A stretch of 64,000 nucleotides of DNA from Ruminococcaceae bacterium D5 (GTDB lineage: Bacteria; Bacillota; Clostridia; Oscillospirales; Ruminococcaceae), in contig FORK01000004.1 of NCBI GenBank assembly GCA_900113995.1, positions 82,346 to 146,345 of the forward strand, read 5' to 3'. The notes under the pieces were generated by a model. It was not told where the DNA came from, made no database searches, and was given only the letters and a program-made list of their open reading frames with translations. Made by a program: the position numbers and the translations under genes. Positions 8,897-19,192 of this stretch are shown in pieces; positions within the stretch are counted from its first letter, which is position 1; each line of letters starts with the position of its first letter.

Positions 8897-10111
8897 TTAC
8901 AGCCCCAACGATGCGCGTTCATCACTGATGACCACTTTTTCGTAGGTAGCCATAGCTTCCTCGCTCATTTCCTGGCCGATGCCGGGACGGTCGCACATAT
9001 GGAACTGACCGTTGACGGGCATCCACTCGTACTTGCCGCCCTTCCGGAACTTGGACTGGAAGTTTCCGTTATGGAACTCATGCATTACGAAGTTCGGCAC
9101 CACCGCCTCCAGCTGCAAAGCCGCCGCCGTAGCGATGGGACCGCCGCAGGAGTGAAACTGCACACCAATATCGTAAACGTATGCCATATCGGCAATTTTC
9201 TTTCCCTCGGTAATGCCTCCCGTGTTGCACAGATCGGGCTGAGCAATGTCGATGGAGCGATCTTCGAAGAACTGCCTGAACCCCCAGCGTGTGTAACAAC
9301 GCTCACCGGTAGCCAACGGAATGTTGATCCTGTTCTTTATGTGGTTGAACACCTTGGGATTGGACGGCATGGTGGGTTCCTCATAGTAAAGGATGCGGTA
9401 GGGTTCCAGAGCGTTGGCCAGATCGACAGAAGTATTGGCGTCCAGAGTGCCGTGGATTTCAATGATAATATCCAACTTGTCGCCGCCTGCCTCACGAGCC
9501 GCGGCAATACGCTCCACGGCAATGTTGCGCAGAGCCGCAGGATACACGCCTTTTAAATTATCCCCGCGGTGCAGGTAAGCGGTCGCAAAATCTTCCGGTA
9601 TCAAGCCGGCAAAGCAGGGATCAATCTTCACGGCATCATAACCGTCGGCAACGGCATCCTTCACAGCATCATAGTAGTCCTCAGGGTCATACAGCAGAAC
9701 TGCTTTGTCCTCACGGGTCACTAGAGTTTTCCAACCAGTCTGCAGTTGGGAAGCATAAGTGCGCATGGCGCCGCGTGTCTTGCCGCCCAGCAGCTTGTAT
9801 ACAGGCAGGCCCAAGGCCTTGCCTTTGATGTCCCAGCAGGCGATGTCCAAAGCAGCCATGGCAGCCGAAACCGTCACACCTCCGTTCATGCCCCAGAAGG
9901 TATGGCGGTGAAGATGCTCGTAGATTCTCTCGGTGTCAAAAGGGTCCATGCCAATGACAAGCTTGGCAAAATCCTGGCAATTGCCCCAAGCGGCCGTCTG
10001 ACAACAACCGTAGGACAGGCCGGCCTCGCCAAAACCGCTGATCCCCTCATCGGTGTTCATCTTCACAGTGATGAATGGCCCCTTATAGCACTCCACACTT
10101 GTAATTTTCAT
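8897..10111 (-). CDS. Enolase-superfamily sugar-acid dehydratase (MR/MLE, DgoD/ManD-like)
   Basis: A 404-residue enzyme; ATG 10111 follows AAAGGGAG. The N-terminal capping domain contains the MNGGVTVSAAMAALDIACWDIKGKALG signature region of the mandelate racemase/muconate lactonising family. Likely metal ligands and catalytic residues are VKIDP, IEIHGTLD, YYEEP, ATGERCYTR and the FHSCGGPI loop, the layout of acid-sugar dehydratases that turn an aldonate into a 2-keto-3-deoxy acid. The exact substrate cannot be read. It is the last gene of an operon with an Ldh2-type dehydrogenase and a CoA-transferase-like protein, within the island. Confidence 0.85.
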   Translation of the reverse strand: MKITSVECYKGPFITVKMNTDEGISGFGEAGLSYGCCQTAAWGNCQDFAKLVIGMDPFDTERIYEHLHRHTFWGMNGGVTVSAAMAALDIACWDIKGKALGLPVYKLLGGKTRGAMRTYASQLQTGWKTLVTREDKAVLLYDPEDYYDAVKDAVADGYDAVKIDPCFAGLIPEDFATAYLHRGDNLKGVYPAALRNIAVERIAAAREAGGDKLDIIIEIHGTLDANTSVDLANALEPYRILYYEEPTMPSNPKVFNHIKNRINIPLATGERCYTRWGFRQFFEDRSIDIAQPDLCNTGGITEGKKIADMAYVYDIGVQFHSCGGPIATAAALQLEAVVPNFVMHEFHNGNFQSKFRKGGKYEWMPVNGQFHMCDRPGIGQEMSEEAMATYEKVVISDERASLGL

Positions 10112-10155
10112 ATGGCGCTCCCTTTCATTTGGCAAACTGCTCATGCCCGTTTGTT

Positions 10156-11478
10156 TTAATTGAAATTTGCCTCGGCGTAGGCCGTCAGCTCCTCCCGGAA
10201 ATCGGGATGAGCGATGTCGATCATGGCCTGAGCGCGTTCACGCAGGGATAGGCCGGATAGCTTGGCGATGCCATACTCGGTGGCCACGTACTGAATCATT
10301 GTGCGGGGGGCGGACACCGTGGAACCTGCGGAAATGAAGGGCACAATGTTGGACTTGCGGACACCCTCTTTTGTCATGCGGGAGGAGTTGATGCAGATGA
10401 ATCCCTTTCCGCCTTTGGAGCGGTAGGCGCCCTCTAAAAAGTCCATCTGGCCGCCTATGCCCGACAACTGGCGAGTACCCGCGGATTCTGCATTCTCTTG
10501 TCCCATGAGATCCAACTGCACACCGCCGTTGATGCTGATGAAGTTGCTGATTTTGCTCATCCGCCCGGGAGAATGGACATAGTCCAGATCGCCGGGGCGG
10601 AATAAGTCGGGGTTCTCACGAATCCAGTCATACATCTCTTGGGAGCCCATCGCGAGGTTCCAGGTGGAGCGGCCGGTATCGATTTCTTTTTTGGCGTTGG
10701 TCAGCTTGCCGGTTTTGAACATCGCCAAGTAGGCGTCGCTGATGGTGCCGGTGTGGCAGCCCAGATCTTTCTTGTCGGACTCGGCAAGCATGTTAGCGAT
10801 GGTGAAGGGGATGCCGCCCACGCCCAAGGCCAGAGTCGCGCCGTCCGGAATCTCCTCCAACACCCGTTTGGCGACGGCGATATCCGTGGGGCTGGGGTCT
10901 TTATAGCTGCGGGTGGGCAAAGGCTCATGGGTGCCTTCCACAATATAATCCGCCTCAGACAGATGGACGCGGTTAGAGCCGCCCACGCCCAACAGAGTGG
11001 GATAGTGCTCGTTGATCTCGAAGATCACAGTACGGGCGCTGGCCATCGCTACGCGCCAAGTGAAGTTGGTGATGCCCAAACTGCAATAGCCCTCTGCATC
11101 AGGCTTGGACACAGGGATGCACGCCACATCGGTGCGAATATCGTGATGACGATACAGGTCCGGCAGGAGGCGCAGAGCCACGGGCATGAAGCGCACCAAG
11201 CCGCGTGCCTGGAGCCTGCGCTCATAGTCGCCAATGTGCCAGCTGTAGTAGTGGAAGGACTCCTGTTCCGGATCAGCCTCCACCACCTCGATGCGGGGAC
11301 GGATCGCCAAACCGCCCCGAACCTTAACATCTTTCAGATCTCCTCTGCGGGCTGCAATGGCCTTATCCATCAGCTCCGGGAAGCCTGCACCGAAACCGTA
11401 ATCAATCCAATCGCCGTTCTGCACAGCTCGGGCCGCTGCTTCCGGTGTTGCAAATTTATGCATATAATTTTCAGGCAT
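10156..11478 (-). CDS. CoA-transferase family I homologue (Cat/AbfT type) without the catalytic Glu
   Basis: A 440-residue homologue of acetyl-CoA hydrolase and 4-hydroxybutyrate or butyryl-CoA:acetate CoA-transferases. The start follows GAGGTGCGTT. Family hallmarks are LALGVGGIPFTIANML (about 217-231) and DLGCHTGTISDAYL (238-251). Active members have a Glu after HT (HTE), which forms the glutamyl-CoA intermediate. Here residue 244 is Gly (GGC). The rest of the protein, including the C-terminal SAPRTMIQYVATEYGIAKL, is well conserved, so the gene is not decaying. It may be catalytically different, a binding protein, or use another residue. Confidence 0.85.
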   Translation of the reverse strand: MPENYMHKFATPEAAARAVQNGDWIDYGFGAGFPELMDKAIAARRGDLKDVKVRGGLAIRPRIEVVEADPEQESFHYYSWHIGDYERRLQARGLVRFMPVALRLLPDLYRHHDIRTDVACIPVSKPDAEGYCSLGITNFTWRVAMASARTVIFEINEHYPTLLGVGGSNRVHLSEADYIVEGTHEPLPTRSYKDPSPTDIAVAKRVLEEIPDGATLALGVGGIPFTIANMLAESDKKDLGCHTGTISDAYLAMFKTGKLTNAKKEIDTGRSTWNLAMGSQEMYDWIRENPDLFRPGDLDYVHSPGRMSKISNFISINGGVQLDLMGQENAESAGTRQLSGIGGQMDFLEGAYRSKGGKGFICINSSRMTKEGVRKSNIVPFISAGSTVSAPRTMIQYVATEYGIAKLSGLSLRERAQAMIDIAHPDFREELTAYAEANFN

Positions 11479-11486
11479 AACGCACC

Positions 11487-12527
11487 TCAGAAAGTGTATT
11501 CCACGCCAAAGGTCGCGGCCATGTCCTTAAAATCCTTCAGAGTGGCATCGGACAGGTCGATGCCCTCTTCCATGGCCATCCTGGTCTTGCTGAATTCAAT
11601 CTCGCCGGGGATCAGGACGCCTTTGGAACCGATTGCGGGACGGCAGGTCTTCAGCAGGTCAAACATGCCGTCCACACGTGCCTTGAATGTTTCCACATCG
11701 CAGTACTTGCTGATGTTGATGCATCCCATGAAGTAGCCCACGTTGGCCTCTTTGTCGGTGCATTCAAAAAAGCGGGGAATGTTAATGTCCATATCGGCTC
11801 CGGACAGAGCGAAAGACAAAAGTGAGACAATCAGCTCCAGGGCATAGCCCTTATGGAACCCGAAGGGCAGCAGCACGCCTTCGTTGGCGGCAGCGGCATC
11901 TGTGGTGGGATTTCCATCCTTATCCAAAGCCCACCCCAGAGGAATATCGCGCTTTTCTTTCATAGCCAGAGCGATGGCGCCCTTGGCGGCCACGCTGGTG
12001 GCGATGTCCAGCACCAGGGCATCATGACGGCCCGCGGGCAGGGCGATGGAGATGGGGTTCGTGCCCAGCATGGCCTCTGCGCCGCCAAAGGGAGCCACCA
12101 GAGCGGGAGCGTTAGCGAAGCTGAAACCGATCATATCCTGCTTCATGGCCATCATAGGGTAATAAGCACCCAGGCCATAGTGACAACCGTTATGTACGGA
12201 AGCAAAGCAGGCCCCGGAGATTCCGGCCTGCTCTATGCACTTTTGCATCATAATGGGAGCGGCCACCATACCTACGGCATGCTTGGCATCCACCACGTAA
12301 GAAGTGGGCGAAGTCAGTTGAATGTCCATATCGGCGCCGCTGGTGGCAGTGCCTTTGAGCATACGGTCGCAGTAGTCCTTCATGTGCGTCGTGCCGTGTG
12401 TGCGCTGGCCGCGCAGATCGGCTGCCAGCAAAACGTCCACGCACACCCTGGCATTTTCTTCGCTTAGACCAGCCTTCACCCAAACTTTTTCGCAGAAATT
12501 TCGGATTTGTTCAACAGGATATTTCAT
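11487..12527 (-). CDS. Ldh2/YlbC-family NAD(P)-dependent 2-hydroxyacid dehydrogenase
   Basis: A 346-residue member of the malate/L-lactate/ureidoglycolate dehydrogenase fold, unrelated to classical MDH. Seen are LRGQRTHGTTHMKDYCDRM (His near 44), VHNGCHYGLGAYY (the sNHfG motif), APFGGAEAMLGTNPISIALP and FGFHKGYALELIVSLL. The family oxidises alpha-hydroxy acids or reduces alpha-keto acids with NAD(P). It is the first enzyme of the operon, 13 bp after the AraC gene and 8 bp before the CoA-transferase homologue. Inferred role: the oxidation step on a hydroxyacid substrate. Confidence 0.87.
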   Translation of the reverse strand: MKYPVEQIRNFCEKVWVKAGLSEENARVCVDVLLAADLRGQRTHGTTHMKDYCDRMLKGTATSGADMDIQLTSPTSYVVDAKHAVGMVAAPIMMQKCIEQAGISGACFASVHNGCHYGLGAYYPMMAMKQDMIGFSFANAPALVAPFGGAEAMLGTNPISIALPAGRHDALVLDIATSVAAKGAIALAMKEKRDIPLGWALDKDGNPTTDAAAANEGVLLPFGFHKGYALELIVSLLSFALSGADMDINIPRFFECTDKEANVGYFMGCINISKYCDVETFKARVDGMFDLLKTCRPAIGSKGVLIPGEIEFSKTRMAMEEGIDLSDATLKDFKDMAATFGVEYTF

Positions 12528-12540
12528 AAAAATTTTCCTT

Positions 12541-13368
12541 TCATTTCATACTGAATGTTCCACTCACGGCATTGCTCCGTCGTTTTACGAAGTTGCTGGG
12601 AGAATATCCCGTTTTATTCTTAAAAGTACGGATAAAATGGGTGTTGGTATGAAACCCCACCATGTAACCCACATCCTGCACATTCATTCCGCTTTGCAGC
12701 AGTGTACAGGCAATTTTAATGCGGTAGGCAATCACATAGTTGCCCACAGAGAAGCCTGTGGATTGCTTAAACACTTCACTAAGCCGGGACTTGCTTATAA
12801 AGAACTCCTTGGACAGCTGTTCCAGAGAGATGTCTTGATTGTAGTTGGCGTGGATATACCGCAGAATCTCCCCCGCCCGGCTTTCCATTTTGATGGCTGG
12901 ACTGTTGATGAACGTGGAGGCATTGGTGATCCTTGCGATCATCAGCAGAAAGTTCAAGAGTTCCAGTTTTTTCTGACAGTCGCCGCCAAACCCTGTTTCG
13001 ATGGATTTATCCAGAGCAGTTAGCCGGGCCATGATTTCAAAAAGGGTATCGTTCTCCAATTGCTGCACAATGGGTGCTGAGTTAAACAGGGTGATAATAT
13101 CCGTATTTGGGGTGGACAACAGCTTCAAATATTCTTCCGAAAAGTGGACAACATATCGGTCATATTTCTTGTTTCCATTACAGAAACAGCGGTGAATTTC
13201 AAAGGGAGCCAGGATGAACACCATGCCGAAGCGCAGTGGATACCCCTCCTCTCGGACGAAGAATGTTCCTTCATCGCTGAGCGAGATGAATATCTCATAC
13301 TGCTCATGCATATGAGAATCCGGATGCTTATCTTGAGTATACCGAGAAACTTCAAAATTGATATCCAT
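12541..13368 (-). CDS. AraC-family transcriptional regulator
   Basis: A 275-residue regulator with an N-terminal cupin-like sensing domain (HMHEQYEIFISLSDEGTF, FILAPFEIHRCF) and a C-terminal double helix-turn-helix (ISLEQLSKEFFISKSRLSEVF and VQDVGYMVGFHTNTHFIRTFK) ending GYSPSNF. Such proteins usually activate adjacent catabolic genes on binding a sugar or acid. The gene is first of the cluster, 13 bp upstream of the dehydrogenase. Its start overlaps the 3' end of the truncated ABC gene, so its native promoter may be missing and it may be read from the exporter operon. Confidence 0.9.
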   Translation of the reverse strand: MDINFEVSRYTQDKHPDSHMHEQYEIFISLSDEGTFFVREEGYPLRFGMVFILAPFEIHRCFCNGNKKYDRYVVHFSEEYLKLLSTPNTDIITLFNSAPIVQQLENDTLFEIMARLTALDKSIETGFGGDCQKKLELLNFLLMIARITNASTFINSPAIKMESRAGEILRYIHANYNQDISLEQLSKEFFISKSRLSEVFKQSTGFSVGNYVIAYRIKIACTLLQSGMNVQDVGYMVGFHTNTHFIRTFKNKTGYSPSNFVKRRSNAVSGTFSMK

Positions 13369-14008
13369 ATCTCTTTCCTATACATTGCCGCATTCCAGAG
13401 CAACAGGGCAATCCGGTGGAGTTGATTATTTTTGCCGCTACGGATTTACGATTAAAGTATTCCTGTATGCGGGCTGAAAGGAATGTAATTGTAAATGCTA
13501 TCGGCAAAACCCAAACAGCCGCAAGAGCCATACGAAAGTCTATAGCAAACAGGCAAATCGCAATCAGCGTTGTTGAAATAAGGGAGCCTGCCAAAGCGGG
13601 TACATAATGGGAAAATGCCTGTTCAAGTGTGGCACAATCGCCCATAATGGAGTTTGTTAAATCGGCAAGGTCTTTTTTTCCAAAAAAGGATAAATGGATT
13701 TTGCGGAGTTGCTCTGCTAACGAAATGCGTCTTATTCCGCTTTCCACATAAGTCGCTAAATAGGTGGCGTTATATTGAAACCAAGTTACAACAAAGATAA
13801 GGCATAAGCAAACCAAAGCGCCAACCCCATAGAAAGCAATGCGGCTTCCATTTACGCCCCCGTTCATGGTGTCAATGACAAAATTATAGAGCAACCCCAC
13901 CGGAAGCATAAACGATATATCCTGCAAAACGCAGGCAATACAACCTTTTATCAAATCGACAGCTCCTTGTCTTGATAACGCAAATCGTCTTTGCAATGTT
14001 TTAATCAT
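13352..14008 (-). pseudogene. Truncated ABC exporter (membrane domain only)
   Basis: This frame encodes 218 residues, against about 580 for a full half-transporter. Residues 1 to about 190 are a normal exporter membrane domain (QDISFMLPVGLLYNFVID, HLSFFGKKDLADLTNSIMGD, ARIQEYFNRKSVAAK). After position about 13430 the similarity stops and an unrelated tail (INSTGLPCCSG) runs to a stop inside the araC start. The nucleotide-binding domain is absent. It overlaps the upstream full-length ABC gene by 4 bp, so the pair was once a heterodimeric exporter. ATG 14008 is inside an upstream in-frame extension. Confidence 0.8.
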
Positions 14009-15780
14009 GCTGTTACCTCCTTTGCAATTTTCCATTCTGCTGCTTCGGAATAATTCTTCCACATTCTTGCAAATATGCCGTTTCTCTCTATCAACTCATT
14101 ATGCGTGCCGCTCTCGACAATCTCGCCGTCTTGCATTACATAAATACAATCAACACCTGTGATTGACGATAGCCTGTGTGCAATCATAATAACAGTTTTT
14201 CCCTTTGAGAGAGCAGATAAAGCCTTCTGTACACGCACCTCATTATCGGGGTCAGCAAATGCGGTCGCTTCATCCAGAATTAGGATAGGCGCATTTTTCA
14301 AAATTGCGCGGGCAATCGCTATTCTTTGCTGTTCACCGCCGGACAGGTACACGCCGTTTGTACCCACAACCGTATCAATGCCATTCGGTAATTTTTCGAT
14401 AATATCCAGGCATTGTGCAACTTCCAGTGCATGAGCGATTTCTTCACGTGTAGCGTTAGGCTTTGCCATACGCACATTTTCCAATATGGACGCTTTGATA
14501 AGACGGCTATTCTGAAATACAAAGGACACCTTATTCATCAAGGTTTCCTTTGGAATGTTGCGTATGTCGATATTTCCTATCAGTATGCGCCCTTTTTGCG
14601 GGTCAAAAAATCTTGTTACAATATTTGCAAGGGTCGTCTTGCCGCCGCCGGATGCACCTACCAATGCAATCACCTGTCCCGGTGCAACCTGAAGTGACAC
14701 ATCATTCAGCGCGTTTTTTTCTCCGTCATAGCTGTAACTAACGTGTTCTAATGTAATTCCATTGTCTTTAGGGGCATTATTCACGCTGCTTTCAGACAAT
14801 GGTTTTTCGTTTAGCACTTCATCAATTCTGCCTAATGCGTCCCCTACAATCATTGCGTCCTCGCTCATAAACATAATTTTTGTGAGTGTTGTACCGATGA
14901 CAGGAGTAATCACAATATAGAAGATAAGGTTTAGCAGCAGTTCATTTGTTACGCCGCCCCTTGTAAAGAGAATACCTCCGGCAATCAGAAACGCGAATAC
15001 GCCGTTGATTGCCGTTGTGTAGCACATCATAGGCAGACGCATTTCTTTTGTATAGGCAATAACCCATTTTTCATAGTTATCAATGGTGCCCTTAAATCGT
15101 TTGAAGGAAAAGATAGTCTGACCAAAGGCCTTTACCACTGGCACACCCCTTACATATTCCACCGCCTCATTAGACATCTCCGAAAGAGCGTTCTGGTACT
15201 CTTTCATCTTTTCCTGCATCCCTTTTCCAGTCATGCCCATCATAAACAGAAAACCAAGCACAACCGGAACAAGGCTCAAAAGCCCTAACCGCCAATCGAA
15301 AGCAAGCAGTAAAACAAGCAGCCCTATAGGGGTGGCAATCGCTCCCGCTTTGTCGGGGAGCCTGTGTGCAAGATAGGTTTCCGTTGCAGCGCTTGAGGTG
15401 TTGACAATCCTTCGCAGATTGCCGCTTCCGTACTTTTCTGTTACCCCCAGCGGCAGGGCTGTGATGTGCCGCATAAGCTCTTTTCGGATATTGGCGGCAA
15501 CCCGGAATGCGCTCATGTGCGAACACATCAGACCGGCGATATAGACAACAATAGAGAGTACTGCAAACAATACCGCAGACCAGCCGTAGCTTGTGACATT
15601 CCCCGCCTGTGAGAAGTCCGGGGAAACTTCCAGTATGTCGTGAATGATACGCCATATATACCAAAACGGCACAAGAGCCAACAGCGCACTCATGACTGAC
15701 AGTACCCAGGAAAGATAGGTCAATATTTTATGCCCTCCGGCATAACCCATCAATCTTGATAGATTAGACTGTTTTTTCAT
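14005..15780 (-). CDS. ABC exporter half-transporter (fused membrane and ATPase domains)
   Basis: A 591-residue type IV ABC exporter subunit. Six membrane helices occupy about residues 1-310 and the ATPase domain about 340-570. The ATPase has Walker A GASGGGKTT, signature LSGGEQQRIAIARAIL, Walker B ILILDEATAF and H-loop IAHRLSS. The sequence resembles IrtA/YbtP-like multidrug or siderophore-type pairs. Its partner gene downstream is truncated, so the natural heterodimer cannot form unless this subunit works as a homodimer. A TetR gene lies just upstream on the same strand. Confidence 0.9.
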   Translation of the reverse strand: MKKQSNLSRLMGYAGGHKILTYLSWVLSVMSALLALVPFWYIWRIIHDILEVSPDFSQAGNVTSYGWSAVLFAVLSIVVYIAGLMCSHMSAFRVAANIRKELMRHITALPLGVTEKYGSGNLRRIVNTSSAATETYLAHRLPDKAGAIATPIGLLVLLLAFDWRLGLLSLVPVVLGFLFMMGMTGKGMQEKMKEYQNALSEMSNEAVEYVRGVPVVKAFGQTIFSFKRFKGTIDNYEKWVIAYTKEMRLPMMCYTTAINGVFAFLIAGGILFTRGGVTNELLLNLIFYIVITPVIGTTLTKIMFMSEDAMIVGDALGRIDEVLNEKPLSESSVNNAPKDNGITLEHVSYSYDGEKNALNDVSLQVAPGQVIALVGASGGGKTTLANIVTRFFDPQKGRILIGNIDIRNIPKETLMNKVSFVFQNSRLIKASILENVRMAKPNATREEIAHALEVAQCLDIIEKLPNGIDTVVGTNGVYLSGGEQQRIAIARAILKNAPILILDEATAFADPDNEVRVQKALSALSKGKTVIMIAHRLSSITGVDCIYVMQDGEIVESGTHNELIERNGIFARMWKNYSEAAEWKIAKEVTA

Positions 15781-15884
15781 TGAAAAACCTCCTTAAAATT
15801 TTTATGATAAAAGAGATTATGGAAACCTCAAATATCCACTTTTTGAGTTAGCAACAACTAACTTGCATGTAAAAATTATAGGGC

Positions 15885-16502
15885 TTATTGCCCCATAATT
15901 TTCATCCACCCTGCGGTGTAAAAGGCTCTCATTTCTTTTAGATAATGCTTTGCTTCTTCAAGCGGCATTTCATGTATAATCAATTCAAAAAAAGTGTTGA
16001 ACATTCCTGTAATTAAGATATGCTCCAACCGTTCATCAATGGGTGGGGCAGGTCTGCCGAGCTTTTCAAGAACTATTAAATAATCATGTGTGCCTTTTGT
16101 TTCTATTTCCACCATTTCATCAATCAGCTTTGAAAAGCGCGTTCCCTCGGAACAACAAAGAATGAGCTTAAATTCATTCAGATGTTCATAGGCGTACAAG
16201 AGCATTTCATACATACATTCGCCGGAAGTAGAGGTAAGATTGTCGGGCTGTTCCTCTGGTTGGATTTCTGCAAATTCTTTTTGCGCCTTGCGAAAGCAAT
16301 CTAACAAAAAGCTGTAATGTTCACCTACCAATGCTTCAAATAAATCCTCTTTGCTGTCGTAGTAGCCATATAATGCCCCTGTTGTTACCCCTGCTGTTTT
16401 GACGATGTTTCTCAAGGAAGCAGACTTGAAACCTTTTTCAAGAAATTCCTGCATGGCGGCTGAAAGAATTAAGTGTAATGTCGTCTGCTCTACTTCATTC
16501 AT
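15885..16502 (-). CDS. TetR-family repressor of the ABC exporter
   Basis: A 205-residue regulator; ATG 16502 follows GAGGAG. The N-terminal helix-turn-helix reads ASLRNIVKTAGVTTGALYGYYDSKEDLF, standard for TetR proteins, followed by an all-helical ligand domain. The gene is first in the operon with the ABC exporter genes and sits directly downstream of a promoter overlapped by inverted repeats, which suggests autorepression and drug or ligand induction. Confidence 0.9.
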   Translation of the reverse strand: MNEVEQTTLHLILSAAMQEFLEKGFKSASLRNIVKTAGVTTGALYGYYDSKEDLFEALVGEHYSFLLDCFRKAQKEFAEIQPEEQPDNLTSTSGECMYEMLLYAYEHLNEFKLILCCSEGTRFSKLIDEMVEIETKGTHDYLIVLEKLGRPAPPIDERLEHILITGMFNTFFELIIHEMPLEEAKHYLKEMRAFYTAGWMKIMGQ

Positions 16503-16516
16503 TAACTCACTCCTCT

Positions 16517-16574
16517 CATATAACATCGTTATATATCACTGTTATATGATACAGTAAAGAGGGAGCTTTGTCAA
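16517..16574 (-). promoter_or_regulatory. TetR promoter with overlapping operator
   Basis: On the minus strand, TTGACA (16569-16574), 17 bp and TATCAT (16546-16551). Inverted repeat CATATAAC (16517-16524) with GTTATATG (16541-16548) overlaps the minus-10 and start region, with a further TATATAAC half-site between, fitting an autoregulated TetR operator. Confidence 0.7.
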
Positions 16575-16719
16575 TAGTTTGAAAATTTTGCATTATAGAA
16601 TTGGCATTTTTCGATTTTCTCCGTATTAAGAAGTGAGAAAATTTTTTGAAAAGTCTTTCTCTGAAACTTTGGCAAAACCGCCTCCTGCGGTGTTGTAGGT
16701 AGTGAAAGGAGAACTGCGA

Positions 16720-17061
16720 ATGGAAAATAGAAAACGGAACGTGCAAATCATTGTCCGAGTGACGGAGGACGAACGGACGTTGATTGAGGAAAAAATGAGG
16801 CAGATACCGACCATGAACCTATCTGCTTACTCCCGTAAAATGCTGATTGACGGGTACATCATTGTTTTAGATTTGCAAAAGGTCAAAGCGCATACGGCAC
16901 AGCTTCAGAAAATCGGCGGCAATCTCAATCAGATTACAAAGCGTATCAACGAAACAGGGCGTATTTATGACAACGACATGGACGAGCTAAAACGGCTCAT
17001 GGACGAAGTTTGGAAATTGGAGCGTCAGCTACTCCTGCAATTCAAGGGGCTAACGAAATGA
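16720..17061 (+). CDS. mobC: Mobilisation accessory protein MobC
   Basis: A 113-residue protein; ATG 16720 follows AAAGGAG. An N-terminal ribbon-helix-helix-like part (NVQIIVRVTEDERTLIEEKM) is followed by the MobC motif IGGNLNQITKRINETG. MobC helps a relaxase open oriT during conjugal mobilisation. The relaxase gene that normally follows is absent: only about 120 bp separates this gene from tnpW. The element therefore probably lost self-mobilisation. Confidence 0.82.
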   Translation: MENRKRNVQIIVRVTEDERTLIEEKMRQIPTMNLSAYSRKMLIDGYIIVLDLQKVKAHTAQLQKIGGNLNQITKRINETGRIYDNDMDELKRLMDEVWKLERQLLLQFKGLTK

Positions 17062-17182
17062 GGGCTTGGGATCAAGCAAAATGCAACGGCGGCAGCGGGG
17101 CATTTTACGGAACAGGCTATCCTGTTCCTATGCTTGCTACGAAACTGTAAACACCAATTTCAAAGGAAAGGACGGGAAAGGA

Positions 17183-19123
<1,941 letters not shown>

Positions 19124-19163
19124 CCCGAAAAGAATCTTATGCTGTTTTATGAGTGCCGCCCTA

Positions 19164-19183
19164 ATGCGCGGGCCTTTTCTGAT
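19164..19183. repeat. Right 20-bp direct repeat of the genomic island (candidate attR)
   Basis: ATGCGCGGGCCTTTTCTGAT, two differences from 8863-8882. It looks like half of the nfnB terminator; the other half, AAAAGGCCCGCGC, is at 8849-8861. Confidence 0.5.
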
Positions 19184-19192
19184 ACAGTGAGA

